A stretch of DNA of 64,000 nt. It comes from Devosia riboflavina (GTDB taxonomy: Bacteria > Pseudomonadota > Alphaproteobacteria > Rhizobiales > Devosiaceae). Below the pieces are notes generated by a model that was not told where the DNA came from, ran no database searches, and was given only the letters and a program-made list of their open reading frames with translations. Position numbers and translations under genes: made by a program. The stretch spans positions 62,001 through 126,000 of the forward strand of contig NZ_JQGC01000004.1 in assembly GCF_000743575.1 (NCBI RefSeq). Reading direction: 5' to 3'. Shown here piece after piece: positions 17,380 to 25,344 of the stretch (within the stretch, counting starts at the first letter, position 1; each line of letters starts with the position of its first letter).

Positions 17380-18297
17380 GTGAAAAAGCCATTTCGTGGA
17401 AGTCGCGACACAGACGCCAAACTGTCAATGCTTCATGATTATCTGAAGCACTATTCCATAGCCCTGCAAGACCAAGGGTTCGCCCGACTTTACATCGATG
17501 CGTTTGCTGGAACGGGCAGCAAAACCGAGACTCGTCCGGCGTTACCTCTGTTCGGACCAGAGTTCGCTGAACCTCATGAAGTCAATACGCCCGGCTCGGC
17601 TCGCCTTGCCCTGTCGGTTGAACCCCCATTTGATACGCTCGTCTTCATTGAGCAGGACCAGGACAGATTTCACGAACTGGAGCGCCTCGCATCTGAGTAT
17701 CCCGATCACAAGATATTTCTGAAGAACGGTGATGCTAATCAGAACGTGAAAAGGCTCTGTTCTGGGGTGCCTTGGCACAAGCGGCAAGGCGATGTCCTTG
17801 GTATGCGGGGGGTCATTTTTCTTGACCCGTTTGGCATGGAGGTCGAGTGGTCCACGGTGGAGGCGGTCGCCGCCACCGAGGCGCTCGACTGTTGGTACTT
17901 TTTTCCACTGTCGGGCCTGTACCGCAATGCACCGCACGACCGCGCAAAGCTTGAGCGAGGAAAAGAGGAAAAGCTGGATAGGTTGCTTGGCACCACCGAC
18001 TGGCGAGAACGTTGGTATCAGCACTCGGTACTACCCGAAAATATGTTCGAAAGCGAAACAGAAGCAGTTCGCCGCGCGGACGTTGATGCAATCGAGGCCT
18101 ACGTCTCAGAGCGGCTAGCGAGCGTATTTAAGGGCGGTGTGATGCCCCCGGTTAGGCTTAGGCACAACAACAATGCCCCAATGGCATCTCTGTTTTTTGC
18201 GGTAGCGAACCCGAGTCCCAAGGCAACCGCGTTGGCTAAGCGCATTGCAAGCTACATTCTCAAACCAGGCAGTTCATCCCACACGCGGTCGCGATAG
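17380..18297 (+). CDS. tcmP: TcmP, three-Cys-motif partner protein; methyltransferase-like
   Basis: A 305-residue protein of the TcmP family, named for its habitual neighbour, the three-Cys-motif Gp37/Gp68 protein, which is adjacent here. Motifs fit a class I SAM-dependent methyltransferase: DAFAGTG at 40-46 (motif I), acidic E91 after a hydrophobic strand, D118 in NGDAN, and GVIFLDPFG at 144-152 (a DPPY-like motif IV). The GTG at 17380 is preceded by AGGGGAG. The 3' end overlaps the opposite-strand gene by 46 bp. Codon use is visibly more AT-rich than in flanking genes. Confidence 0.8.
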   Translation: MKKPFRGSRDTDAKLSMLHDYLKHYSIALQDQGFARLYIDAFAGTGSKTETRPALPLFGPEFAEPHEVNTPGSARLALSVEPPFDTLVFIEQDQDRFHELERLASEYPDHKIFLKNGDANQNVKRLCSGVPWHKRQGDVLGMRGVIFLDPFGMEVEWSTVEAVAATEALDCWYFFPLSGLYRNAPHDRAKLERGKEEKLDRLLGTTDWRERWYQHSVLPENMFESETEAVRRADVDAIEAYVSERLASVFKGGVMPPVRLRHNNNAPMASLFFAVANPSPKATALAKRIASYILKPGSSSHTRSR

Positions 18298-19004
18298 GTG
18301 CGTCCGGCCGCCTTCTTATTTGTTCCGCCCCACTGCTTGAAGAAGAAGGCTGTGCCCGACCGCTTGCATGCCGAATGTATTTCATCAACCCAGGTAGCGT
18401 TCATCGGGCGCGATTGGGGGCCGGACTCACCGCCAACTATGGCCCAATGAATATCATCCAACTCTGCCCCCGCTACTGATCCTATCAGCGGCTCGAATGA
18501 CACGAAACGAACCTCAGCCGGCACGGTGCGCAATTGATTGAGTCGATTAACAACTCGACTATCCTCAACGCTCGTGCCGAGCCAGACGTTTTGCAGAACA
18601 TCAAAACCCCCGCCCGACAAAACAGAAGACATTCGGTCTGGACGCTTCGTTAGTATCTGAAATGTATGCTGACGTGCCCCAGCCATGGCTGACCACACTT
18701 TGCGGATGAACTCCACCGGAACGTCGGGATGGAAGAGATCCGACATGGAATTGACAAACACCTTCCTCGGTCTCTTCCAGGTCGACGGAATAGAAAGCGC
18801 AGCATCATCCAGTACGATTTTGCCTGTCCATTTCGCACGCCCACCTGACTTTCGTGTGGTCCCCACGTACTTATCGACCCCCATCGCCTCCAGGCGAGCC
18901 GCCATTCTCATCGCATAGCAATTGGTGCACCCCGCCGTGGCTATCGTGCATCCAGCCACAGGGTTCCAAGTGGCATCGGTCCATTCAATTGACGTGTCAG
19001 CCAT
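18252..19004 (-). CDS. Phage Gp37/Gp68-type three-Cys-motif protein (DUF5131)
   Basis: A 250-residue protein of the phage Gp37/Gp68 family. The N-terminus has IEWTDATWNPVAGC and the cysteines C19-X6-C26-X2-C29, which could ligate an iron-sulphur cluster, possibly radical-SAM-like. Later family blocks are KVFVNSMSDLFHPDVP and ILTKRPDRM, and VSFEPLIG and VGGESGPQSRPM near the C-terminus. AGGAGA precedes the ATG. It is tail-to-tail with tcmP and divergent from the winged-helix gene at 19296. The biochemical role is unproven. Confidence 0.85.
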   Translation of the reverse strand: MADTSIEWTDATWNPVAGCTIATAGCTNCYAMRMAARLEAMGVDKYVGTTRKSGGRAKWTGKIVLDDAALSIPSTWKRPRKVFVNSMSDLFHPDVPVEFIRKVWSAMAGARQHTFQILTKRPDRMSSVLSGGGFDVLQNVWLGTSVEDSRVVNRLNQLRTVPAEVRFVSFEPLIGSVAGAELDDIHWAIVGGESGPQSRPMNATWVDEIHSACKRSGTAFFFKQWGGTNKKAAGRTYRDRVWDELPGLRM

Positions 19005-19170
19005 CTGATAGTTCTCCTGAACGCAGGATGTGACAGCTGCGTAAAGAAACCGTGATGGAACAAATAAGGAACACAGTCAAACCAACTCAAGGTGATCGAG
19101 AGCAGGAAGAGGTCTCGACGACCTCCTACAGCACAACAAACTTCGGCATTGGGCTAAATCGTAAGAGAAT

Positions 19171-19186
19171 GCGACAAGGTTGTCGC
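19171..19186. promoter_or_regulatory. Perfect inverted repeat in divergent control region
   Basis: GCGACAA-GG-TTGTCGC lies midway between the divergent three-Cys and winged-helix genes, a natural operator position. Confidence 0.5.
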
Positions 19187-19271
19187 CTCGGTAACCAGAT
19201 ATCACCGATAGAATAGTTTCCGGCGCTTCGTTTTGTGCCAGTATGTATTCATCTGTCTTGGCGGCGTAGAT

Positions 19272-19285
19272 TTGGCGATCGCCAA
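19272..19285. promoter_or_regulatory. 14-bp palindrome overlapping the ribosome-binding site
   Basis: TTGGCGATCGCCAA ends inside the AAGGAGG (19284-19290) of the winged-helix gene that starts at 19296; binding or hairpin formation here could block its translation or transcription. Confidence 0.5.
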
Positions 19286-19295
19286 GGAGGTGAAA

Positions 19296-19718
19296 ATGAC
19301 GATCTCCGATTCCTCAACCTACAAATCTAACGTCTACTCAAAATGGGGAGAAGCAGCTCTTGCCGGCTTCCAGGCCGTGCCGGACCTTTTGTTGCGTCGC
19401 CAGCATGAGCTTCGCCTGAACACCACAGACTTAGTCGTTCTGCTGAACATTCTAATGCACTGGTGGTATGCCGACAGCCCGCCGTTTCCGCGCCCGACTT
19501 CAATCGCTCAACGAATGGGCCTAAGTGTGCGTTCAGTCCAGAGATCCGTAAAAGACCTTGAGGCTATGGGCTTCATAACGCGAAGCCACGATTGGCATGG
19601 AAACGCAGTTCTTGACCCTTCAGGTTTGGTCGCGCGTCTCAGAGAAATTGCACAAACCGATGTGCACTTTTTAGCGAGACGTCAGAGACTGCAAGAGAGC
19701 GGTCGCCTCGAGTCATAA
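19296..19718 (+). CDS. Winged-helix DNA-binding protein of the TcmP island
   Basis: A 140-residue protein with a helix-turn-helix region SIAQRMGLSVRSVQRSVKDLEAMGFI at about residues 70-95, similar to the N-terminal winged helix of DnaD/replication-initiator-like regulators. The ATG at 19296 is preceded by AAGGAGG with 5-bp spacing. Divergent from the three-Cys gene with two palindromes between them, so autoregulation and control of the island is the simplest reading. Nucleotide composition matches tcmP rather than the chromosome. Confidence 0.7.
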   Translation: MTISDSSTYKSNVYSKWGEAALAGFQAVPDLLLRRQHELRLNTTDLVVLLNILMHWWYADSPPFPRPTSIAQRMGLSVRSVQRSVKDLEAMGFITRSHDWHGNAVLDPSGLVARLREIAQTDVHFLARRQRLQESGRLES

Positions 19719-19725
19719 CCGCCAC

Positions 19726-20202
19726 TCACCCCAACCATAACCTAAACCGCCGATCCACCGCCGCGCCCGGCGCAAACTCCTGCACCAGCCGCACCAGCTC
19801 CTTCGGCTTCACCGCCAAATGGCTCGCCGGCACCAGCACATGCCCGCCATCGGCCAGAAAAATCTCCAGCGTCCAGCCCGAGGACCCGGCGCTGCGATAG
19901 CCGAGCGATCGAAAATGGTCCCAGGGAATGACCACCGGCACGGCAATGCGATGATCGACAAACCCCTCCGGCCCCAGCGTCACTTGCGGCGAGCGGTCGA
20001 GCAGTTTTAGGAGATCATAGAAACCAAAAAACACGCCGCCCGCGATCAGCAGCAGCGCGAGCCATAGCGCCTGCCCCGCTTCGCCGCTGAAAAATGCCCG
20101 GGCAAGGATAAAAATCCCCAGGAGCACCATGGCGCCCTTGACCATCACCAGCAGGATGCTGATCACGCTGCGATCGGTATAAATGTGAATGGTCCGATCC
20201 AT
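19726..20202 (-). CDS. Membrane protein with PH-like domain (STM3941-like)
   Basis: A 158-residue protein with two transmembrane helices (about 15-35 and 45-62) followed by a cytosolic beta-rich region, VTLGPEGFVDHRIAVPVVIPWDHFRSLGYR, that resembles the STM3941/PH-like family. Function unknown. Its ATG lies 3 bp upstream-side of the stop region of the exported protein encoded at 20205-20687, so the two are an operon. Confidence 0.6.
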   Translation of the reverse strand: MDRTIHIYTDRSVISILLVMVKGAMVLLGIFILARAFFSGEAGQALWLALLLIAGGVFFGFYDLLKLLDRSPQVTLGPEGFVDHRIAVPVVIPWDHFRSLGYRSAGSSGWTLEIFLADGGHVLVPASHLAVKPKELVRLVQEFAPGAAVDRRFRLWLG

Positions 20203-20204
20203 GC

Positions 20205-20687
20205 CTAGCCCGCCGGGCAGGCCTCCAATATCCGGTCGATTTCCCCCTTGCCACTCTTGGCGCCGAATTCACCCAAAACCTCGCCATCCACGCTGACCAC
20301 GAACCCGCCGCGCAGTAGCGTCGTCAATTCCGGCCCGAAACTGGTAATCGTGCCGACCGAATAGCCATTGTAGTCGCTGACCTCGCTCTCGAAGGCAAAG
20401 CGCGTCCCCGCGCCCTCCAGTACGACCGCCGCCGGCTTCGCGCCCGCCGCCGCCGGCCCATCCACATAGATGGTGAGCACCACGTCGGCATAACCCTCCT
20501 GGCAATTCACCGCGACCGTCACATCGCCGCTGCCTGGCTCGTACCAGGCGAGGAACAGGTCGTTGACCCCGCTCATATCCTCTTCCTGCAGATGCCAGCC
20601 CTCCGGCACCTCCTGCCCCATGGCCGCGGTTCCCAAAAACCCCGCCATCAGTGCCGCAGGAAAACCCAGACGTGAAAACCCCAGCAT
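20205..20687 (-). CDS. Exported protein of unknown function
   Basis: A 160-residue protein: signal peptide (cleavage after AMG), then a compact beta-rich domain with two Cys (one in VNCQEGYADV, one near the C-terminus in ILEACPAG) that may pair. I do not recognise a family. The start at 20687 follows GGAGGGGA. Transcribed with the membrane protein gene 2 bp downstream. Confidence 0.6.
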   Translation of the reverse strand: MLGFSRLGFPAALMAGFLGTAAMGQEVPEGWHLQEEDMSGVNDLFLAWYEPGSGDVTVAVNCQEGYADVVLTIYVDGPAAAGAKPAAVVLEGAGTRFAFESEVSDYNGYSVGTITSFGPELTTLLRGGFVVSVDGEVLGEFGAKSGKGEIDRILEACPAG

Positions 20688-20705
20688 CGGCAATCTCCCC
20701 TCCAA

Positions 20706-21309
20706 GATTGCCCCACTCTAGCGCCTCCGCGGCAAAAGTAGAGTCCGCCGGCCGACCCAAACTTATTCAACTTATCCCCGCCCCGAAAACCTGTGCCATC
20801 ATTCCCCCGTTCCCGCCGATAACACGCGGCACCGACGAAGTGCCGGGCGGGAAGTCGGGTTTGCTCGGGGTCGCCTGGGCGAATGCGTGGATGCCGACCA
20901 CCGGCCAGACGGCGGTGAGCCCCCGTTGCATCTTCGGATGCTTCCGACGGCGATCCGGACCGCAAACCCCAAAAGGGGGCCGCTCGAGGCGTGCGCAAAA
21001 AATCCCGAACTTGGGAAGCGGCTTTCGCCTCTTCATTTTACAAATCTTCGGGGCGAAAGCCGCTCTCCACCGTGCGCCCCATGGGCGTCGCGACCGTGCG
21101 CCCAAAGGGCGTCCCAACCGTGCAACCGCGACGCCCCACAGGGCCGGGCGGCGCTTGCGCGCGCGTGGCGGAATTTCCCAAAGGCATCAGCGATTTGCGC
21201 GTAGAATCAAGCCCTTGCACGGCGCGCTTGAATCAAAAAAGCCGGAACCAAATCCGGCGGCTCCCGGTTTCTTGGCCATTGCCAAAGGCGAAAGCCGAAG
21301 GAGATAAAA
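20706..21309. other. 600-bp non-coding gap with inverted and tandem repeats
   Basis: No convincing gene. It holds a perfect 13-bp inverted repeat (21017-21029 with 21052-21064), three imperfect 24-bp tandem units beginning ACCGTGC (21069-21140), the first two with an inner GCGCCC/GGGCGT hairpin, and a small hairpin GCCGGA/TCCGGC at 21241-21258 before the next gene. Confidence 0.5.
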
Positions 21310-21762
21310 ATGAAGAAATTTCTGATTCCGATCATTGCCTCTGCCGCGCTGGTGGTTCCCACCCTGGCGCATGCCCAGATCATCAAGAGCGAACCTGAAG
21401 CCGAAGCTGCCGGCGGCGCCGTTGTCGGCGGCACGGCGGGCGGCGTCACCGGTGCCGTCGTCGGCGGCCTCATCTTTGGCCCCATCGGCGCTGCCATTGG
21501 CGGCTTTGCCGGGGCTACCATCGGCGCCGGCGCCGGCATCGAAGCCTCCTCGGTCGACTATGTCCGCCTCAACCCCACCGAGCCCGTCGTGCTCGAAGGC
21601 GACATCGACGTCGGCTATGCGGTCCCCGAAGCCATTGTCATTCACCCCATCGAGGGCGATCCGGCCTATGGCTATTTCTACACCCAGGACCGCGTCTACT
21701 TCGTCGACCTCTCCAATCGCGCGGTCGTCTATTCTCCCGGCATCGTCGTTGCCGCAGAATAA
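21310..21762 (+). CDS. Exported DUF1236 family protein
   Basis: A 150-residue protein with signal peptide (cleavage after AHA), a Gly/Ala-rich glycine-zipper-like stretch (about residues 37-77) that could insert in membrane, and a C-terminal DUF1236 domain, with VPEAIVIHPIEGDPAYGYFY and DRVYFVDLSNRAVVY. Frequent in Hyphomicrobiales, function unknown. AAGGAG precedes the ATG, and a strong terminator follows. Confidence 0.8.
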   Translation: MKKFLIPIIASAALVVPTLAHAQIIKSEPEAEAAGGAVVGGTAGGVTGAVVGGLIFGPIGAAIGGFAGATIGAGAGIEASSVDYVRLNPTEPVVLEGDIDVGYAVPEAIVIHPIEGDPAYGYFYTQDRVYFVDLSNRAVVYSPGIVVAAE

Positions 21763-21772
21763 CGACTTTTAC

Positions 21773-21797
21773 AACGGCCGCCCCCGGGCGGCCGTTT
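21773..21797 (+). terminator. Rho-independent terminator
   Basis: An 11-bp perfect stem (21773-21783/21786-21796) followed by a short T run, directly after the DUF1236 gene. Confidence 0.75.
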
Positions 21798-21872
21798 CGC
21801 ATCAGCCGGTCCTATTGCCCCGATAAAAAACCTTCGTTGGACGCGATTTAGCTGCAGCGCCAAACTCGCCCC

Positions 21873-22154
21873 ATGACCGAACGTCTCTCCAATGGCGGCC
21901 CTCCCCTCGACGACGACCACACCCCACCCTGGGGCCGCAATGGCATCGGCCGCTATTTCGAATGGGCCGCGGCCAAGAAAAAGGCCTTCGACGCCCCCTA
22001 CGACGTCGCCGTCCTCCGCGCCCGCCGCGCCGCCCTCATCGGCCTCACCTACGAGGAATATACCCTGGAAATCCTCGAACGCGGCCGCTACCTCGGCACC
22101 GGCGATGTGGAACGCATCGCCGAAATCAAGCGCCACCGTCCGATCCGCTACTAA
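21873..22154 (+). CDS. Small conserved-looking cytoplasmic protein
   Basis: A 93-residue protein without signal or membrane segments. The N-terminus is Pro/Asp-rich, followed by a charged helical part with AALIGLTYEEYTLEILERGRY. I do not recognise a named family. It has coding-like third-position GC and lies 40 bp before the SH3 gene on the same strand. Confidence 0.55.
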   Translation: MTERLSNGGPPLDDDHTPPWGRNGIGRYFEWAAAKKKAFDAPYDVAVLRARRAALIGLTYEEYTLEILERGRYLGTGDVERIAEIKRHRPIRY

Positions 22155-22194
22155 GCGCCTTGCAAGCGCCATCGTGCCAGCGCAAGAGTGCCCC

Positions 22195-22485
22195 ATGCGC
22201 ATCCTGTTCGTAGCGGCCCTCGCCGCCCTGACCATCACCCCGGCCCTGGCCGAACCCACTGCCCGCGTCTCCGGCGGCAACATCGCCGTCCGCACCGGCC
22301 CCGGCATGTTCTACGGCATAATCGGCCGCATCCCCGACGGCACGGAAGTCACCCTAGACTATTGCACCCGCGACGATCGCTGGTGCTTCGTCACCGACAC
22401 AGGCTGGGTCGACGCCTCCTGGCTCGTCGGCTGGTCCGCCAAAATGCGCGTCACCCCACCCGACTTTTCAGGCCCCGGCTGGTGA
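22195..22485 (+). CDS. Minimal exported SH3b protein
   Basis: A 96-residue protein: signal peptide (cleavage after ALA) and a single bacterial SH3 domain, GGNIAVRTGPGMFYGIIG and DDRWCFVTDTGWVDASWL. It lacks the crystallin-like domain of the larger paralogues. The ATG at 22195 starts the signal peptide. Convergent with hemH, with 2 bp between the stop codons. Likely periplasmic, ligand unknown. Confidence 0.8.
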   Translation: MRILFVAALAALTITPALAEPTARVSGGNIAVRTGPGMFYGIIGRIPDGTEVTLDYCTRDDRWCFVTDTGWVDASWLVGWSAKMRVTPPDFSGPGW

Positions 22486-22487
22486 GG

Positions 22488-23510
22488 CTACAGCCAGCCC
22501 TTAAGCTCGCGCCGCACCATATCCTCAATCATCTCCATGCCCGCGGGGCTGTCATTGAGGCAGGGGATATAGGCGTATTTCTCGCCCCCAGCATGGAGGA
22601 AAGTCTCCTTGCCGCCCATGGCGATTTCTTCCAGCGTTTCGATACAGTCAGCCGAAAAGGCCGGCGCCAGAATCGCGACCTTCTTGATGCCCCTCCCCGG
22701 CAGTTCTTCCAGCGTCTTGTCGGTATAGGGCTGCAGCCATTCCGTCGGCCCGAACCGGCTCTGGAAAGTCACCATCAGCTTCTCCTTGGGCCAGCCAAGA
22801 TATTCACGCACCAGCCGCGTCGTCTTGTGGCACTGGCAGTGATACGGATCGCCCTTCTGCAGATATTCCACCGGCATGCCGTGATAGCTGGTGATCACCA
22901 GGTCCGGCTCGAAATCAAGCGCCGCCACACCGTCGCGGATCGAATTACCCAGCGTCTCGATATACTTCGCATCCTCGAAGTAAGCGGGCGTCGTCCGCAC
23001 CGCCGGCTGCCAGCGCATGGCTTTTAGCGCATCAAACGCCTTGTCGTTCGCAGTAGCCGTCGTCGTAGCAGAATACTGCGGGTAGAGCGGCACGAGGAGT
23101 ATTTTTTGGCAGCCCGCCTTCTGCATCTTCTCAAGCACGCTCTGCGTCGATGGATTGCCATAGCGCATGGCATATTCAACCATCACGCCATCGCCGCTCA
23201 TGCGTTCCGCCAGCGCCTCGGCCTGCCCCCGCGTGATGACGCGAAGCGGGCTCTCGTTGCGCTCCTTGTCCCATATCTGGGCATAGGCATGCCCAGCCTT
23301 TTGCGGCCGAAAATTCAGGATGACCAGGTTGAGAATCGGCCACCAAAGCCACTTCGGCGTCTCGATCACCCGCGGGTCAGAGAGAAATTCCTTGAGGTAG
23401 CGCCGAACGCTCCAAAAGTCCGTGGCGTCGGGCGTTCCGAGATTGAGCAGCACCACGCCAATCTTGGGCGCAACAACGGACGGATGACTAGGGGGCAGAT
23501 GATCGGACAT
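22488..23510 (-). CDS. hemH: Ferrochelatase
   Basis: A 340-residue ferrochelatase that inserts Fe2+ into protoporphyrin IX, the last step of haem synthesis. Visible are KIGVVLLNLGTPDAT at the N-terminus, the catalytic His in VITSYHGMPVEYLQKGDPY, CQCHKTT, and the Glu of the DCIETLEEI helix. Start: ATG at 23510; another ATG at 23552 would add 14 residues and neither has a strong ribosome-binding site. Confidence 0.95.
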   Translation of the reverse strand: MSDHLPPSHPSVVAPKIGVVLLNLGTPDATDFWSVRRYLKEFLSDPRVIETPKWLWWPILNLVILNFRPQKAGHAYAQIWDKERNESPLRVITRGQAEALAERMSGDGVMVEYAMRYGNPSTQSVLEKMQKAGCQKILLVPLYPQYSATTTATANDKAFDALKAMRWQPAVRTTPAYFEDAKYIETLGNSIRDGVAALDFEPDLVITSYHGMPVEYLQKGDPYHCQCHKTTRLVREYLGWPKEKLMVTFQSRFGPTEWLQPYTDKTLEELPGRGIKKVAILAPAFSADCIETLEEIAMGGKETFLHAGGEKYAYIPCLNDSPAGMEMIEDMVRRELKGWL

Positions 23511-23625
23511 GGGGGCGCCAGTTTGGAAATCTTCCAGAGTTGCCGGCAACATAGAACTTTCTCGCCCCGCCGCAAGGCGGCTATGGGTCGCGCTTTCGCT
23601 TGCGCTGGATCAAGACGGTGCGGCT

Positions 23626-25332
23626 CTAGAGGCTGGCCATCAACAGGAGGATGCCGAACAGCAGCACGAAGACCGCCCCGGCAAGCTCGGCCCACCAGAC
23701 GATTCTCTGCGCCAGGGCGCTGTCTCCGCCGCCGAGTCGGCTCACCAATCCCTTGGCGCCCACCGCCAGCGACGCCAGCACCGCCACGGTGATCGCCGTC
23801 CCCAACCCCATCAGCAGCACCGAGACCACGCCCGCCAGGAGTACGCCCTGCGATAGTGCGAAGACCATAACCACTAGTGCGCCGGAACAGGGTCGCAACC
23901 CCACAGCCAGCACCACGCCCAGCTTCTCCCGCCAGCTCCCCTTGAGGTCCCCCGGGCCAACCGCATGGTGCATGTGCTCGGTATGATGCTCATGCACATG
24001 GTCATGCTCGTGATGGTGCGCGTGATCATGACCATGATCGTGATGATGGTCGTGGTGATGATGGTGATCATGCCCATGGCCGTGCCCATGATCACCATCA
24101 TGATCATGCCAGATATCGCGCTTCACCGGCTCTTCATGGTGCTGGTGGTGGTGATGCCCCCATCCAAAAACCTTCCGCGCAATCAGCCAAAGCCCTAGTG
24201 CAACCACTATGGCATAGCTCAAGACTTCCACCCAATAAGCGGCATCGCCGAGGGCCGTGCTGGTCAGCTTCAACACTCCAGCCAAGACCAGCACAAAGCC
24301 GATCGCCACCAGCGATTGCAGCAGCGCCGACAGCGCACTGAGCGCAATGCCCTGGCGCAATTGCCGCTCATTGGCGAGCACATATGACGAGATGACCACC
24401 TTGCCATGCCCCGGCCCGGCAGAGTGGAAAACGCCATAGAGGAAGCTCAGCCCGCCCAGCACCCAAAATGCGGTCCAGTCCGTCCGCATCCGATCGAGCG
24501 CGCTGGTCATGGCGGCATAAAAAGCCTTCTGCTGGTCCCTCACCCAGCCAAAAAATCCCGTGCGCGGCAGGTTGAGGCCCCGCTCCGGCGGCGGTCCGCC
24601 AAAGGGCGCGGCCGGTCGGGCTTGCGCCACATGCTCCGTCGCCTGCAAGGCCGTCGTCGCCACCGGCGCTTCACCGCATGAAATGACGATCATCCCCTGC
24701 GTGCCGCGCATCGCCGCAGCCAGATCCGGCGGTAGTTCCAGCACGTCCGGCCCCAGTGCATAGAGCCGGTCTTCGGTCGTCTTATCCATCGGTCGCGGCG
24801 GCACCAGTTCCGTCCCACAGCTCGCCGGCGGATTCTCCAGCGTCACATGCCCGACATCGGCAAAGCTGATCGCCACATAATATTCGGCGTCGAAGATCCC
24901 CAGTTCAAACCGCGCCCCCGGCGCAACCGGCTCCACAGCATTGATGGAAAAATCCAGCGTGACCTTGTTGTCCTCATAGCGCATGCGCTGGTCGCCCACA
25001 GGCGTGAAATGCACGCCATCGCCGGCCACGGTGTAAAATCCATAGTCGGCGAGCCCGACCATGTTCTCGTCCGCCAGTTCCTGCATTTCCTCTGACGAGA
25101 CGACCCCATCGCCATTGGTATCGAGCCCCTGCACCATCCACACGGAAAAAGCCGTGTCAAAAGTCCAGCTATTGCGCAGCGTCGCGATCCGCCCCGCATC
25201 GTCGAAAACGACGGCCACCTTGGCATCGATGAAAATGTGCGGATGCGCCATCGCCGGCTGCGCCAGCCCGAGCAGCACCAGAACCAGCCCTGCAAGCCGC
25301 AGCGCCCACGCCCCAAATCGCGAAAAACCCAC
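23626..25332 (-). CDS. Fusion of DUF1007 and NicO/RcnA-type nickel-cobalt exporter
   Basis: A 568-residue protein. After a signal peptide, residues about 30-210 form a DUF1007 domain starting HPHIFIDAK, with an EF-hand-like loop DTNGDGVVSSEE. The rest is a NicO/RcnA exporter with HSAGPGHGK and GLRPCSGA in the transmembrane core and a central loop of about 60 residues that is mostly His and Asp, suited to binding Ni2+ or Co2+. In most bacteria the two parts are separate genes. Start GTG at 25332. It follows a LysR gene by 12 bp. Confidence 0.85.
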   Translation of the reverse strand: MGFSRFGAWALRLAGLVLVLLGLAQPAMAHPHIFIDAKVAVVFDDAGRIATLRNSWTFDTAFSVWMVQGLDTNGDGVVSSEEMQELADENMVGLADYGFYTVAGDGVHFTPVGDQRMRYEDNKVTLDFSINAVEPVAPGARFELGIFDAEYYVAISFADVGHVTLENPPASCGTELVPPRPMDKTTEDRLYALGPDVLELPPDLAAAMRGTQGMIVISCGEAPVATTALQATEHVAQARPAAPFGGPPPERGLNLPRTGFFGWVRDQQKAFYAAMTSALDRMRTDWTAFWVLGGLSFLYGVFHSAGPGHGKVVISSYVLANERQLRQGIALSALSALLQSLVAIGFVLVLAGVLKLTSTALGDAAYWVEVLSYAIVVALGLWLIARKVFGWGHHHHQHHEEPVKRDIWHDHDGDHGHGHGHDHHHHHDHHHDHGHDHAHHHEHDHVHEHHTEHMHHAVGPGDLKGSWREKLGVVLAVGLRPCSGALVVMVFALSQGVLLAGVVSVLLMGLGTAITVAVLASLAVGAKGLVSRLGGGDSALAQRIVWWAELAGAVFVLLFGILLLMASL

Positions 25333-25344
25333 GCCCCAAACCCG

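Noticed and set aside
20755-20785. TTATCCCC-like sequences near hemH taken as possible DnaA boxes of an origin
   Set aside because: Only imperfect single matches, no AT-rich unwinding region, and none of the usual origin neighbours.
20651-21398. Plus-strand frames in the 20.7-21.3 kb gap, one with TVRPxGV repeats
   Set aside because: The repeated peptide only reflects the 24-bp tandem DNA units, and the frames run into the DUF1236 gene in a different reading frame. No ribosome-binding site.
24000-24110. Repetitive CATGATCATG-type DNA that looked like a repeat array
   Set aside because: It is the coding sequence for the His/Asp-rich loop of the NicO fusion; no spacer structure as in CRISPR.
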